Shown here in pieces: positions 43,215 through 56,600 of a stretch of DNA of 64,000 bases. The stretch is from Blastomussa wellsi (Eukaryota; Cnidaria; Anthozoa; Scleractinia; Plerogyridae), in contig OX393570.1 in assembly GCA_947652115.1 (NCBI GenBank), forward strand, positions 12,393,115 through 12,457,114, given 5' to 3'. The first letter of the stretch is position 1. Every line of letters starts with the position of its first letter. The position numbers and the translations under genes were made by a program. Under the pieces are notes generated by a model. The model did not search any database and was not told where the DNA came from. It was given only the letters and a program-made list of their open reading frames with translations.

Positions 43215-43387
43215 AATCTGGTTTTACCAACTGGGCTAATAATGTGAATTGGCCACCGTAAAGAGATTCAAGAGCTGACGTTTCGAGCGTTAGCCATCCG
43301 ACGAAGGGCTAACGCTCGAAACGTCAGCTCTCGAATCTCTTTATGGTGGCCAATTCACATTATCAACCCAGTTGATAAAACCAGATT
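43215..43387. repeat. 173-bp palindrome made of a Penelope-like 3' end
   Basis: Left arm AATCTGGTTTTACCAACTGG ... GAGCTGACGTTTCGAGCGTT AGCC and right arm GGGCTAACGCTCGAAACGTC AGCTC ... CCAGTTGATAAAACCAGATT are complementary with about 8 mismatches over 80 bp; the loop is about 10 bases (ATCCGACGAA). The right arm matches the Penelope 3' region at 29733-29838. See findings. Confidence 0.88.
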
Positions 43388-43706
43388 GTACTTAATGTAT
43401 TAACCTTGTCTCAAGAAGTAATCTTACCAACTGGACTAATAAATAACTTCGGCTTATATGAATAAATAACTAAATAATTACTGAATTCATTAAGTTAATT
43501 AGTTGATTAATTCATTGCACTTAGAACTGAGAATTATTTCAGCTAGTGGAAATGAGCTCCGGCCAGTACATCCTGGTTACAGCTTGCCCAAAGTGCAAGC
43601 TGGAACTTTTTTGTACCCTGCCCTTGTTGGGTAAAATTTGTAATTTAGACACTATTTTAGACTACTCGACATCAACTTGTTTCAAGAGTGGAGGTTCCCT
43701 TTAAAA

Positions 43707-44552
43707 ACAGGCTTTCTGATATTACGCGATGGTGAGATTTCGCACAATCGACCTGAAATCGCATCCGATCGCACAATTAACGAAAAATCGCATAATTCAC
43801 AAAACAATGCATATTCCCAAAATAAAAACTCAGGCATATATATGCCATTTTTTAGATGATTTACCTCGGAAAAAGCGTAAAAAACCTTTGTTAGCTTCGA
43901 TTTCGTAAACATTCAAAGTTCAAGGTGTTACTTTGCATGTCGGGGGCCTGGTGCGAGTCTCAGTCTTGAAGAGTTTGGAAGTACCGTTTAGGTGTGAAAA
44001 ATGAGTGAAGTTGTCAGTTTTTCGGCAAAATGTAGTTTCTTTCGCTGAAAACCGATAAAAATGTACTCGTGGATAAGTTTGTAGTGATAATGCCTGCTGT
44101 TTAGGCAAGTTATCACCTTCTGACTGCTCACGATCGAGCGAGAAAGTACCCTGACGGTACGATCCACATGGATGATGGACTGATGTTTTGCTCGCATCGA
44201 ATTTATAAACAGCTGGTTTGTTGCGTCCAGGAATAAAATACTGCTCATAAAAACAAAGCGCGAGAAGCTAATCGCAGCATACAAGAACATCAATATTGAT
44301 CATTGATTTGGCTTTAAACAATTGGTGCACTCAGTTTGGATTTATCCCAAGATGCCTTTTGTGTTCAAAATGTCTTTAGGTCAGCTCAAGTGTTTTTTCT
44401 CCAGAAACCTTATAAAACAAGCTTAAAATTGCTCAGAAAAAAAGTCGCACAATTTACATAATTTTTCGCATAATTGGCCTTTAATCGCACAATCTGCCCT
44501 GAAAATTTCGCATAATTTGCACTTTTTCATTGCATCCTATCAGAACGCCTGT
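43707..44552. mobile_element. TIR element with repeated TCGCAYAAT words near both ends (846 bp)
   Basis: ACAGGCTTTCTGATA at the start is mirrored by TATCAGAACGCCTGT at the end. The first 100 bp contain TCGCACAAT, TCGCACAAT and TCGCATAAT plus related words; the last 110 bp contain TCGCACAAT, TCGCATAAT, TCGCACAAT and TCGCATAAT. Arrays of short subterminal words are typical transposase-binding sites (for example in hAT and CACTA elements). Interior frames (43682-43912, 43988-44293 minus) are unrecognised. No target duplication could be fixed. Confidence 0.7.
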
Positions 44553-44986
44553 ACAAGTAGACAATTTTGGGCCAGGTATTGCCAATCAAACTGAAATTTA
44601 AACTGTTCAGAAGACACATTGAATTGGCAATGCCCAATTTCCTCTATCAGATGTGCCTGCAGGCAATCATGGTAGCTGAATTAAAATAACTTAAGTTTAA
44701 GTATGCGCTCTATCCAGACTTTTGCTTTGAGGTAAATGTTTATACCTTTTTGCCCTTCTCTAGGTTTTAGGGGTTTTTTTCTCTCCTAAAATAATTGATA
44801 TAAAAATCAGAAAATGGCCACTTCTGGGCTAGACACATCTTATGTTGATTGCAACTACCATGATGCAGGCATGTTGCATAGAGGGAATTGGGTATTATTC
44901 ATTTAGCAACACCTGCAGACTGAGCCAGTTTGTTATGTTGAAACCATTGGATGATCGTGGTATTCTGTGTTGCTGTCACTCTACAG

Positions 44987-45031
44987 GTTCTCCCAGCACT
45001 TGCTCTTCTTATTCACCACCCAGATCTTAAT
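44987..45031 (+). CDS. KPNA3/KPNA4-like: Importin alpha exon 11 (ARM 4/5)
   Basis: Fifteen codons, VLPALALLIHHPDLN, matching ILPALCVLIHHTDVN. Phase 0; acceptor CACTCTACAG, donor GTAAGT. Confidence 0.93.
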
Positions 45032-45195
45032 GTAAGTATGACATCATGCCTGTTTTAAACAGTTGACTGCAGGTCAATAATAATTTTATTTTACTATGAT
45101 CAGTGCTATCAGTAAGCACCGAGAGCCGACGGTTACTTTGGTTTACTTTGCCTAGAAACGTCACCTACTTTTTTCTCAAAATTTGAAGGAATTAA

Positions 45196-45841
45196 GGTCA
45201 TTCCCCTGAAATAGAACTGACAATAGATTTTCGTTCAAACTTTGCCCATTTGTTGTTCATCGTAAGGGGATTTAAATTTTGTAATTAAAAAGAGGGGTCC
45301 CCATATTCGTTTAGGAGCAGGAGCACCTTGAAAATACCCCATAATTCGTTAAAATATCAGCTTCAGAAATGTTTTCATTTTACTAGCTTATGTCACGTCT
45401 TATGGGAGAAGAAAAAAATAGAGAGAAAGCAAAACAAGGGAAAAAAACTACAGATGTACTGTATCGCCTTCAAGGAACAATTTAATATATGTTTCATTAT
45501 AAAAGCACGCATTTCCAGTCGACCTTGATTAAACTTGTTACTAGTATGTAGTGATCTCGATACCACAACATCTGTTCAATAAGTTCACGTTTCCGTCGAT
45601 TATTTATTTTTCTACAATGAGAATTTGTTTATATTCCTGTTATAGGAAGAAAGTGATTGCTAGTCTCAGAAAAAGGGTAAAAAAATATAGGTCACCATAC
45701 TCGTTTACGAGAAAACGACGATTTATCTCCTTCACGAGCAAAGCCGTAAATAAAACGCCGCAGTTTTCTTTAGGTGCGCACGCTGATGACGCAATAAATC
45801 GTGCGCAGTAAGGATGCGCAATGCAATACAGGGGAATGACC
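45196..45841. mobile_element. TTAA-flanked TIR element D (646 bp)
   Basis: GGTCATTCCCCTG and its complement CAGGGGAATGACC bound the element, flanked by TTAA at 45192-45195 and 45842-45845. The right subterminal GATGCGCAATGCAATACAGG is the reverse of the left end of element C (32624). Interior frames are not recognised. Confidence 0.8.
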
Positions 45842-45845
45842 TTAA

Positions 45846-48205
45846 GGTCACGGTACACATAATATATACTCATCAGTATGCAGTTATTTAAAGAAATGCA
45901 CGAAGTACAACGATTGAAACCGACAGTATGCAAAAAATTCATGAAAAGGTGTCTTCTTTTATCTTCGTAATGAAATTAACCTTTCCTTTACCTGTCTTAT
46001 ATTTAAAAATCTTAACTTGAGCTGATAAAAAAGGCCAAGATTTATGCAAACCAGATTAATTCTCAACGAATGGAAAATTAATTCATAATGAAAAAATCAT
46101 GATGTGTAGAAAGATGGCTATTGTTTTAGAAATTTGTGCTTCAAGTACACGAAAGTTATGTTGCGTCAGTTCTATTGCTCTTCATTTTTGGTGTGAAGAT
46201 GCATGATAACATAAATTGTAACCTATTGTAGTTTTGTTCTGCAGTTTAATCCAATGCACGTCACGTGGATTAAAATTATCAAATTACCATAATTATACGT
46301 TGTGCATTAATCTGTTCACTCGTGTTTGCTCGGGAAGCTTTCAGAAGCGTAAACACAAGCAATTTTGTGTCCAAGAATTCAGCGCAGATAGACAATCTCA
46401 CGAGTTGACACGGCAGGGGGGTAAACGAGATGTATTGTACATTATCATATCTGACTTCCAATTTTCAAATCAGCTTTAGAAGAGAAGATTGAAGACTTTG
46501 AATTCCAGCATGATAAATTTTCCACCTTTTAAAGATTATAACTTCCAAAGAAACTTGAAATAAAAAAAATTGAAGACAGATATGAAACAAAAGAGGTTCT
46601 GACTGATCAGGGAGCGGTGAAATTAAGTTTTCCTGTGTTCTTCTCGAGTGGGATGCTAATATTTTCCCTTTTCTCTTCATGTTTCCGTGAAAGTAATGGA
46701 TTTTTTTAAGTAATTGTGACCCTTGACATCCAGGCTTCACGCGAAAAGGAGCCTTACGAGAATTTCATGGTGAGGTTGATTTCACCACAACGGTGAAATG
46801 GATAAAATGATCGGAAACTGTGAGCAGTTCCTATAAAGAAGTGTAAACACGGCGTGAAAATAAATCATGTTAGCGTGAAAATGAAAATGCCTTCCCGGGA
46901 TTTCCCAGCGCGTGATGTTGCAAATAGGCAATAAATAGAAACATTCATGGTTGCAAGTAAACTTAATAAAGTTAATTTTAAGTCTTTTTATACTTGTGTT
47001 TGCTGGGTTCATTTTTCGTTTGTGATGGAAGACAAGAAAGATTTCGAAAGTCGCCAGATGACACGACATATTATTGGAGTTTCTCTTTTGTCATCTTGCA
47101 TATTTATGTTCCCAGACCAAGAACTGAATATGCAAAAGGGAGCCTCTGCTACCAAGTTTAAAAGTGATTAAAACCTCACTGAATGGGAAAGATTATTATA
47201 GTGTACAATGAATTAAGAAATAAAATAAAATAGGTCAATTATATTATATTAATGTAGTTAGAGTATTTCTTATTAATATGGTTAATTTATTATTTTGTAA
47301 TTTTACACGACTCCTAGGCAGATCATTTTTATGATAAGATTTCATGTTTTCAAATTGATTGATTGATTCTGAGAGTTTGTCTGTAGCTTTTTATTTTCTT
47401 GTCAGCATGGAACCACAGCTACATTGACACTAGCAATACTTTTGGTTTCTAAATTCACTCCCGGTTTTAATACTACTACAAGATCGATCGATTTGTTCAC
47501 GCACCACCAACATTATATGTCAAAACGGATTTAATTGTCGAGAGTTTGAAAGACACTTACGCTAAACATGGAAGAGACCTTGTCCCTTTTGAGATTCTCG
47601 ACGTCCTCTCGAGTACAGTATTGTCAGTCCGACTTGTCAGCCATATACAGACGCCCAGTGGGATTCAATAGTTTACGACTGATAAACAGAACGACCGAAT
47701 GACTGACCAAGCGAGTGATATCTGCAATAAAACTGAAGCTGACCTTGAATAGCTATTTATTTAGTAGAGACTCCTTTTCCACTAAATGTGGGCTTCATGA
47801 TAATTGAATTCTTTAATACATGGGAGTCTTTGACTGTTGTCAATAAACATCCTGTTTTTGTGTGAAGCAAAGATTTTACAGTAACTCAAAGGTGACCAGA
47901 TTGTTCTACCAAAAATGTTTAGTTACTGACTGTATGAAAAAGTTAATTTCAGAACCTGTGAGTGGTTATTGATCAGGCAATCAGACATCACCTTTTGATT
48001 TAATGTGAAAGTAAAAACTCATACAATGTGTTAGTGAATGGCCCTATTCTTCCCCTAGGAGAACTAGGAATTAGGTTCTTTATTACAATTTTAAGGTGTC
48101 CCCAATTTGCAGATGGTTCTACCCTCGGCTATCTTACGTAGACAAGAAAATAAAGTTGTTGTTGTTGTAGCACATGTTAGTAACCTTTGTGAATTGATAT
48201 TTCAG
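45846..48205. other. Intron 11 remainder
   Basis: Apart from the dispersed repeat at 46690-46880 (reverse partner of 30540-30735), I see no recognised gene. The frame at 46947-47171 is unassigned. Confidence 0.45.
46690..46880 (-). repeat. Dispersed repeat, reverse partner of 30540-30735
   Basis: Reverse-complement similarity to 30540-30735 over several blocks, including TTCACGCGAAAAGGAGCC and AACACGGCGTGAAAAT. Ends undefined. Confidence 0.6.
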
Positions 48206-48268
48206 ATTTTAGTTGACACTGTTTGGGCATTGTCATACCTGACTGATGGTGGCAATCATCAAATCCAG
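48206..48268 (+). CDS. KPNA3/KPNA4-like: Importin alpha exon 12 (ARM 5)
   Basis: Twenty-one codons, [20 protein letters not shown] then Q, the ARM 5 Trp/Tyr helix of the NLS groove. Phase 0; acceptor GATATTTCAG, donor GTACAG. Confidence 0.96.
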
Positions 48269-50714
48269 GTACAGCTATTTTACAAGTTAAGCAAGAAAAG
48301 ATAATTTTGATGCTGAGTGTGAGTCAGTGGTCATTGTTAGGGATTATGTATGCTATAATGAAATTTTTCATTAAGTGTTATGTATGTGAACTGCCAATAA
48401 AAATACAAATGAAAGTAATGTTCACACTTTTGACGCCTATCTGAAATGTAGTAAACATCTGAACATGCGACAGGATGCCATTGTTCTATGACATTTCTTG
48501 TTGTCACATACTTCCACTAGTGCTTCTGTAACCTCAGGGAAAGACGAGAAAACGTTGTCTTATTTCCGAGAGTATCAGTATACCCAAAATGACTGTCATC
48601 CCTTGGGAGTGCTTTACTATTTGACTTTCAACACCCCCCCCCCCCCCAACATCTAATTATTTTTTATGAAAATTTATCAATTATAGATTCTGAAGTTCAT
48701 ATGAAGTAAGAAGTAACTATAAAGGCCTTTAAGAGACGAGAAGAATAACATTTTCCTTTTTGTAATATTTCGTTCCAGATATGTAAGTTTTGCATTATGC
48801 AAATTACATAACTGATGAAGTCATAAGAGATAAATGTGAGATCGTAACAAAAAACCAATAATATCTCTGCAAAAAGTTTACTGAACAAAGTAGGTAATCT
48901 ATTCCAAAAGTTCTTTGGTTACCATATTTGAAAAGTTCTTCGCTGGTTGCAAATGAACTTGAGAAAGTGATAAACATGATCTTTAAGTGCTGGTCTAGTT
49001 TGTTTAGTATAAATTTTGATGTGTAGGAAATCTTTGAAAATTGATAGTACTATGAAAATCAACTGCTGTTGGAATTTTGAATTCAAAGTTTTTTTATTTT
49101 TGACACGTGATCTTTTCAAAATGTCATGTGATCCGAAAAAATTGTCACATGAATCGAAAAATGTGGCCCGCGTGCTAGCTTGAGCTCAAGTCAAAGGCAG
49201 CGCTGCGAAAAGATGGATTTACAAGTGAAAGTTCATCATAATCACAGAGTGGAAAAGTTATTTTGCTTGCTCACTTGCAATGTCTACACGGCTGGATTTC
49301 AAGATCCCTCTCCAGTCAAATCCCCAATTAGAAAAACATCTGCCTTTGCAGAATCATTTGCTCGCGGTGATGATGATTACTGGTTTGCTCTCACCATACA
49401 CTGAATGCAAATATGGAGGACCACTCGCTTATCGCCCGGGACGAGTCACATGAAAGCGAGGCTAGTTAGGCCTCACAGTTTTGTTTTGACCAGAAATTCT
49501 TGCTTCATTGTCAATTTGGTTTGTTTTGTTTTGCACTCCTTACACGTTTTTGTGTTTCTGAATGCCTTGAGAAGGGAAAAATCTTTCACTGTTCATCTCT
49601 AAGGGAAAGTAGTGGAATGATACATTTAGCTGAGACGAAGAAAAGGAGTCCACGATCGCCACAGGAACTAAAGTTTGTTCGCTACATCATCATTTCAGGA
49701 TAAAAGAACGTTCTAAAGTCGGTTAAATGACGAGCTTATGTGGTGTCTGGTGATGTCCCAACACGATTTGCATGGCCTGAACCCTCCCCAAGGTTAAGAA
49801 AAGCTCCTCTTACAAGACATCCTCTGTCTCAGTGCAAGAAGTTGTTTCAATACGTCCCCGTCGACTCGCACGGAATCGCACAAAACAAACACTGCGGTGT
49901 AATATCCAAGCGAATGAACTATGCGTGTGTTCGAACTCTGAAAAAGGCCGTGCAAATATTTAAGCCAAGTCACTGTTTTATATTTTTCTTCAAATGTTTA
50001 GAGCGAGTCGGTTTATAATTTAGCTTTTTATGTAAAGGTCAGCCGGCCGTGTGAAGGTCATTACCAGTAAAACTACACCACATCAACTAGCGTCTGTATT
50101 AAAGGGTTCATGAGTTTAGAATGCTCAAGAAATTTGCCGATAATCTTCCCCTACCTCATCCTTTATATTATATTTGTGAGGAATTCTTTATTCAAGAAGT
50201 CTGAACAGGAGGTTGCGTGATATTTCTGTGCGCTGAGCCCAGTAAAAGGGACGCAAACACTGAGTAAATGCTCAGAAAACTAGTCGGAATAAAATCATCA
50301 GCACTCATTACAATCGCGTAATACACATGTACATCTAAACAAACGTATAAAAGTTATTTCATTACATTGTACGAAAATTCTGCACTATCCATCCAGATCT
50401 AGTCATCTGGCTCCATCTGCTTTCTTGTTCAAAACTGCCGCCTATGTCCTGGAATGACGTCACCAGCCCCAGACTCCCCTTAACTCGGTCGTGTCTCAAA
50501 TAATTCCGTCTTTAAAAATTCATAAAAAATAGCCGTTTTGACCAAAAATAAAAATTATTGCGCCGTTTTGCTCCATGTAATGCAAAGATTCAATCTGGCA
50601 AAAAAAAATTTGGGGGGTTATAGACACTTTAAGATGAACATGTTATTCACTGAAATGTTAGATTTGGTATACTGAATCTGACACATTCACAAGGATATGA
50701 ATGATGTTTTGTAG
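48269..50714. other. Intron 12
   Basis: Contains a C-run (48636-48651), a half copy of the TTAA fold-back family (48690-48870: AAGGCCTTTAAGAG, TTTTCCTTTTTGTAATATTTC, TGCATTATGCAAATTACATA), and frames at 49180-50018 that I cannot assign with confidence. Confidence 0.5.
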
Positions 50715-50783
50715 GTTGTTATTGAAAGTGGAGTTGTGCCTTTCCTCATCCCTTTATTAAGTCATCTTGAAATAAAACTGCAG
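50715..50783 (+). CDS. KPNA3/KPNA4-like: Importin alpha exon 13 (ARM 6)
   Basis: Twenty-three codons, VVIESGVVPFLIPLLSHLEI then KLQ, matching [23 protein letters not shown]. Phase 0; acceptor ATGTTTTGTAG, donor GTAAGT. Confidence 0.96.
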
Positions 50784-50866
50784 GTAAGTGAAAATATCAC
50801 ATCTCATAGTTCTCCTACAACAAATGAGAAATTAGGCAGTCATGAAACTTGGTTTCACAATCTTTG

Positions 50867-51041
50867 TAGCCTGCAGAGCAGGCGGTTTTTGTGGGCGGAA
50901 TGCTTCGAAAACAGCGATCACGAAATTTTGAGCGCGCGAACACTGGGGAGAGCAAAAAAAGGGGTAGGGGGAGGAGCAGAGATTTCGCGATCGCTGTTTT
51001 CGAAGTATTCCCTGCACAAAAACCGCCTGCTTTGCAGGCTA
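50867..51041. mobile_element. TAGCCTGC-ended MITE with 9-bp duplication (175 bp)
   Basis: TAGCCTGCAGAGCAGGCGGT, then TTTTGTG, is mirrored on the right (CACAAAAACCGCCTGCTTTG, CAGGCTA). Inverted similarity continues through CTTCGAAAACAGCGATC.CGAAAT. Flanks CAATCTTTG (50858-50866) and CACTCTTTG (51042-51050) match at 8 of 9. It sits 83 bp after exon 13. It shares ends and subterminal sequence with the helicase-bearing element at 14337. Confidence 0.88.
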
Positions 51042-51050
51042 CACTCTTTG

Positions 51051-53571
51051 TGAAGGCTGTTTTCCCTTGGTTATTCATTGTATATAGCTTTGCTAGTGGT
51101 TGTTAATAATTTGGTATAAATTATACTATTCCAGTGAAAGCTGCTTTTTGTGTGCGTGGTTTGGCTACTCAATCACCAGATATCGTTATTCATCTCAGAG
51201 CAAACCAAATTGGTTTCTTGTTGAACACGTACGATGTAGGTGTCAAAGGATAATTTAAGAATAAATTAACGAGGAAAGCAGTGCTCGTAAGACAGGTTTG
51301 TAATGGTGTCACTCACACAATCACCAAAAAGGCAGTGCAAATTGCTTGTTTAGTACTATAATTGTGAAGTTACAGGAAGTACACAGCAATACTATTAACA
51401 CTGGTTAAATTCAAAAAAGTAAGAAGAGGTAAGCACCTTTCAATGACATGTGAACTCTGCTCATGTTGACGATTATGTTTTTCGCTGCTGTCAGTGATCA
51501 AGCAGACCTTTCAAGAAACAGAAGTTCACTTCAACAGGGTCAAAAGGTCACGTCTGTCAGTTGTGATTGGTAGACTTCGATTTTAATTTTGTTTGTTTCT
51601 GATTTTCAAGATTCATAAGCTGTCACCATGATTATGATTGACGGCAGCGACAAACTCAATCGTTGGGCATGTTTTGAACTTCAGAGTTTGCATGTTGTTG
51701 AAAAGCGCAGTACGAATTTTATGTGAATGAAGAAAGAATCAAGTCTGTGAGGTGACTCTAAACCGTGCCCAGTCCAATAATCCCAGAGTATGCAGTAGCC
51801 TCTTTCAAAATACAAAAAAATACAAATCCTTACATATTACGTTTTAATCATGCAAATGATTTAGTTTCACATTCAACTTGACTAATGCTGGCCTCATCCT
51901 GCAAGGAAGTATTCTGGTTGCTGTACAGATTACCAAACTGTTGTGGTTTCTCAAATCCCTACTTCTGCTGCTGTATCTGGTGAAACTATCAGGAGTACCA
52001 TAAGTGCAGCTTCCATTATTTCTGAGAATTTGAAACTTAATTTTCTTCTTTGGAATTCACAAAGACATGCCAATAAATTTGGAAAAGCTAATTATTGGCC
52101 ATTGATGGAATCCTGTAATGAACGAGGAGTCGTAGAAGAAGACTCAAACCAGATTTAATTTCTATGTTGTGTAATTGAAATAAAAATATATACTTATTTG
52201 TCAGTGTATATTATTACTTTCACATACGAATGTAAATGAGCTTCATGTATTTTGCTTGTCATCAGGGTTAGCTGACCTGCAAATTGTTTTGCCCTTACAT
52301 AATTCTTTGAAACTAACCTGATACACTATTCTTTTCTTTCTTACTTCCAATTCAATCTTTTTGTTTAATTTTGGTTTTCAATGATTGTTTTGATTTTCAG
52401 CCCTCTAGTTTTCCTGTGCTTTGTTTTGACTTGCTTTCACGAAGTAAAAGTGCAAGCGAACCGATTCGAAACTTATAGAACCACAAACTTCAAATTACAT
52501 AAAGTAACTCTAAGCCAAACTGTAGAAACAGAATTTTAGCAACTAACCTTTACTCCATTCGGAAATTCTCAAAAACCAGATGAATTAATTCAAATTTCTG
52601 TCCACCCACTGTGCCTAGGCAGAACACGGCAAAAATAAACGATCCCTTCAACGAATTTCACGTCAAACTTTGGAGCTTTCCCTTCACAGGTTAATTCAAT
52701 CCCGATCCATATTCATCTTGAAAACAAATTTGGTGATTTCCCAGGTATTTCGCTGCTGTTTATATAAAAACATAAAATATCTGTAAATCACCTGGTGACA
52801 GCACCATTAATTCTTTTTGATCTTTTACTAAACTTGGTAACATTTGTGACTTGAAAACATTTAACTGCAGGTTATTTTTTATGGCTGTTTACTGGAACCA
52901 AATTGACTGCATTTTAAATTACTTATAAGATCAGAGAGATCTCAAAGCCATGTGATTAAAATTCAACTACTGTACACATTTGCTCCAAAAAATAAATAAC
53001 AAGATTGAAGATTGAAGCCCTATGGCTTTATAGACAGGCCAAGTAACACCGTTAACAGCTGGGTTGCGCATTTGAGTTTATTATTATTCTCTCTTTCGTT
53101 TATTCTTTGTATTTGTCCTGCCCACGTGAATGACGCAAAGCATGTATTCCACACTAAGCAGAGAGCAAAGAAGTCTTAAATGATTTTATAGCTGCTTGCA
53201 AGTAAACATGAAAAGTCGCATCATTTAAGATTTGGTCTCGCCTCCTGCATCTTTAGTGTTACGGTAAGGAGGGGACCTTATAGGGTCCATGCACTTCTCG
53301 CAAAGCGTAGGGAACGAGGTTCCCGGTGTTGTGGTCTGGCCTCGTTACACGGGTACCTTTCCCCCTTGGACGGACTTGCCCAAGAAAAATTTGAGTATAG
53401 TTTGAGTATGACCGACAGAACTACCGACAATGACAACAACAACAATAATGGTAAAATCTTAGGGGATTTATGAGCCATGGTTGTCCCATGGCTGCACGGC
53501 TAATATTTGAGTACACCTTGATTAGTGCTTTAGCTGGCTAAATTTGCTCTCTGATTTCATCTCTTTAACAG
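51051..53571. other. Intron 13 remainder
   Basis: AT-rich; I see no reliable gene or element. The frame 51943-52158 (serine/threonine-rich start, then LLWNSQRHANKFGKANYWPL) is unassigned. Confidence 0.45.
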
Positions 53572-53628
53572 ACAGCTGCATTACGTGCGGTGGGAAACAT
53601 TGTAACAGGAACAGATGAACAGACGCAA
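53572..53628 (+). CDS. KPNA3/KPNA4-like: Importin alpha exon 14 (ARM 6/7)
   Basis: Nineteen codons, TAALRAVGNIVTGTDEQTQ, identical to vertebrate KPNA3/4. Phase 0; acceptor ATCTCTTTAACAG, donor GTAAGC. Confidence 0.97.
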
Positions 53629-56600
53629 GTAAGCGTGATCTATTAATTTCTAATTGACCATATTACTAGTTTCGTATCTAAAACTACAAGTTGTATACTG
53701 CAAAACTTTGATAATAAGTGCCCCAAATTTCCAAGCCTCCGTCAATTATTTATGATCCCTTGGTTTTATGTTAAGGGCTGCTTAGCTTCTTAACCCTTTA
53801 GTAAATATGTGTGCGAAGACCACCAGCAATGATTTAAAAATCTGCAGCTTTCACAGATCTGAACACATGATAGTATTAAAAACCTTGTTATGGCAAATTG
53901 AAGTTTTACTCTTTTTTTGGTGCTGATTTAAAGTTAGCCATGTCTAAAACATGTGAACGTTAAAACGATAAGGAGTTTTTTGGCGTGCAGACAGGAGTAC
54001 CGTATTCGGTAAATTTCAGGCATTGTGGAATTAGGACAAATTCAGCAATTTTTCCACTAAAATGCACCATCTAGGTAGGGTGCTATGCAAATATTTTCAT
54101 GTTTTTTAAGCTCATTTCTGGTTAACCTTTTAATGCTCAAAGTAGCGTACAGCGGCGTGGAAAAGTTTAATGTGATTACCGAATTGCAGCTTCTTGCAGA
54201 CGGTACTCTACATTAAATTAAACTGTCTCATTTAAATCATTCAAAACATTTATTATTACCAGTGTTTATTAAAAATAAGAAAACAAGGACAATTGTATTT
54301 CTAAAATAGACAAGCTGGGGGAAGATGGGCGAAAAACAGGGTTGACATGATGGCTGTTGGAAGAGTTAAAGTAGTCCACATGCTTTCTCTTTTTCCAACA
54401 ATTGATTCTGCTTTAGAAGGTCCATTGTGTGGTTTATACGACAAAGGTAAACGAAGAGTAATAACTGGTAGTTCGTAAGTAACTTCGTAAGTGGTTGTGG
54501 GTGATTACACAGGGGTGTAGCGATGTCGTACGTTCCTGCGTACCTATGGAAATCTTATACTTAAGTAGTTTATTGGGTAATAGGACGACTTAGTCTGTGA
54601 CCGCCTTCTTCTTGTCAAAGCTCACCGACTTATAAATCGTCCATGAAGCGATATTAGCATGAAAAAAAATAATAATAATGCTTTTCACATAACTATCAAC
54701 CGACGAGATCGCGCGTAGCATATCAGGTATTTGTTGCGTGCGAAGTTAGGAGATCTCGTGCTGCAGAAACAGGCAAGATAAATTCTGGTTCTCTGTTATG
54801 GACGCACATCTACCTCGCTTTCATTCATTTCATAAAAAATATACTAGCTGTTTTTGTTCATCTTGTTTATTATCCCCGGTCAGGACAGGTCTGCCATTTA
54901 TAGTTTATTTCATTATTGGCCTCGGTTGACGCGCTTAGTCACGTTTTGATGTCCTCGCTTCTTCATCAAAGCTAGTTTCTTGGCTGTTAACATGTAGTAT
55001 TCTTGCAACAACTTGGACTGAGGCTTTGACGTGATTTTGAAGCACTCGCGCCTAGGCGTGTGCCGATGTTTAATTGTCATTTCACTGGCTTTCCAGCCAC
55101 GATGACAAATATTCAGTCATTTAGTCATTGGGCATCGACGGAAATATGTCACTGAGCTTGATATTAGAATATACCTGCAAAAAGAATAATAAATAAATTG
55201 TCCACTTATCAGTGGCAAAAACGAATAATTTGCTGTGCAATAACGCACCTATTCAAGCCCGGGATTCAAGTCCCTAGCGAGTCAAATTTAAACGGCACGC
55301 AGTTCGTTTCCATTCAGTGTGCCCACGATTGCAGTAATTATAAATGTAATCATTCCACTTTGAAACACTGTATCTAGAATAAGGATAAACCCTTTAATAG
55401 TAGAAGAAAAAATGTTTTGCATGAAGTTTGGGAGGCCGTGTTGTCACGCTACTATCACCAAATGCAGTAGAAGCATTGTAGTTACGTAGATTGTCAGTGG
55501 ATTGTAACTATACACTCTTCTTATATAACACGTTTGATTTTGTTGCCGAAGCTGAACGTACTTAAAGCGGAGCGGAGCCCCAAACCCGTAGAAATAGGAG
55601 AACCAAGCACGCATACAAATTACAAACAGGAGAACTATGCCTTTCATTTTTTATGGTCAAAATGGCAAGCAGCACGACTCGCGGGCGCATACATACCTAA
55701 ATTGGATTAACAATCATCAACTTGTGTTTGGAAGAAATGTTGAAATTCAAGAATGGATTTGTTGGCTATTGGACGTGAAGTTTTCCTAATGGCCATTTGT
55801 ATGTTGACAGTGTCATTAACACTGTATAGAAGAAATACACCTCTTTTCCTTGATAAATCGTGGGGATGTGCATCAGTTTGAATTAAGGTTTCCAGCTATG
55901 TTACTGAAGTTCCCATTATCGTTACTAATGTGCCTTATTTAGGTTACCAAAGTGCCCTGTGTTACAGAAGTTCCCTATGGCTTATTAGCCAGTAAACATA
56001 AAAATCGAAGGCCTGAGATGTTCCAGTTTCGTATGACTGCAATCTTAAATTTAACCTTATATATAGTGTGAGAAGCTGTTTCATGCAAATATATGCAATT
56101 GACACTAAAGAAGGTCGTACATTGTGTTTCAAATTTCTTTCCGTGAAGATGGTGCAAGCCCCGCTTAAAGAAGGGCACAATTGCAGGAAACCAAGTCATG
56201 ATTGCCAAGACTCAATCGTGTAGTCTTGTCAGCGCTGGATGTCAGCGTTTCTGATTGATCTTCACCCATGTTCGAAACGGGCCTATGGCTCCATCTGACT
56301 CGATTTCTAGCTCGAGATATTACTTGCACTCGCTTTTCGATATCTATACTCCCGACACTCAATCTTCTCTTGCACACTAATTTGACGTCATAGCCTCGCT
56401 TCAATTTTGGAACATAAAATGACTATTTGTCTTGTTCAAATGAGGGGTAATCATGCCATGTGCTTGGCCCAGTTGAAATTAGTCACCCTATTACTCCCTG
56501 AATTGTACGACACAAAGTCCTATTACCATTGATGGTATCAGTTAATTAATTATTCCTCTGAACGGGTAGTTGGTGAGGAGCATCAACGTGCATGTACTTG

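Noticed and set aside
49740..50018. Frame with KLFQYVPVDSHGIAQNKHCG, faintly like an alpha-1,3-fucosyltransferase core
   Set aside because: The resemblance covers about 15 residues only, and the expected R-x-x-F/Y-K-F-x-L-x-F-E-N-S motif does not follow.
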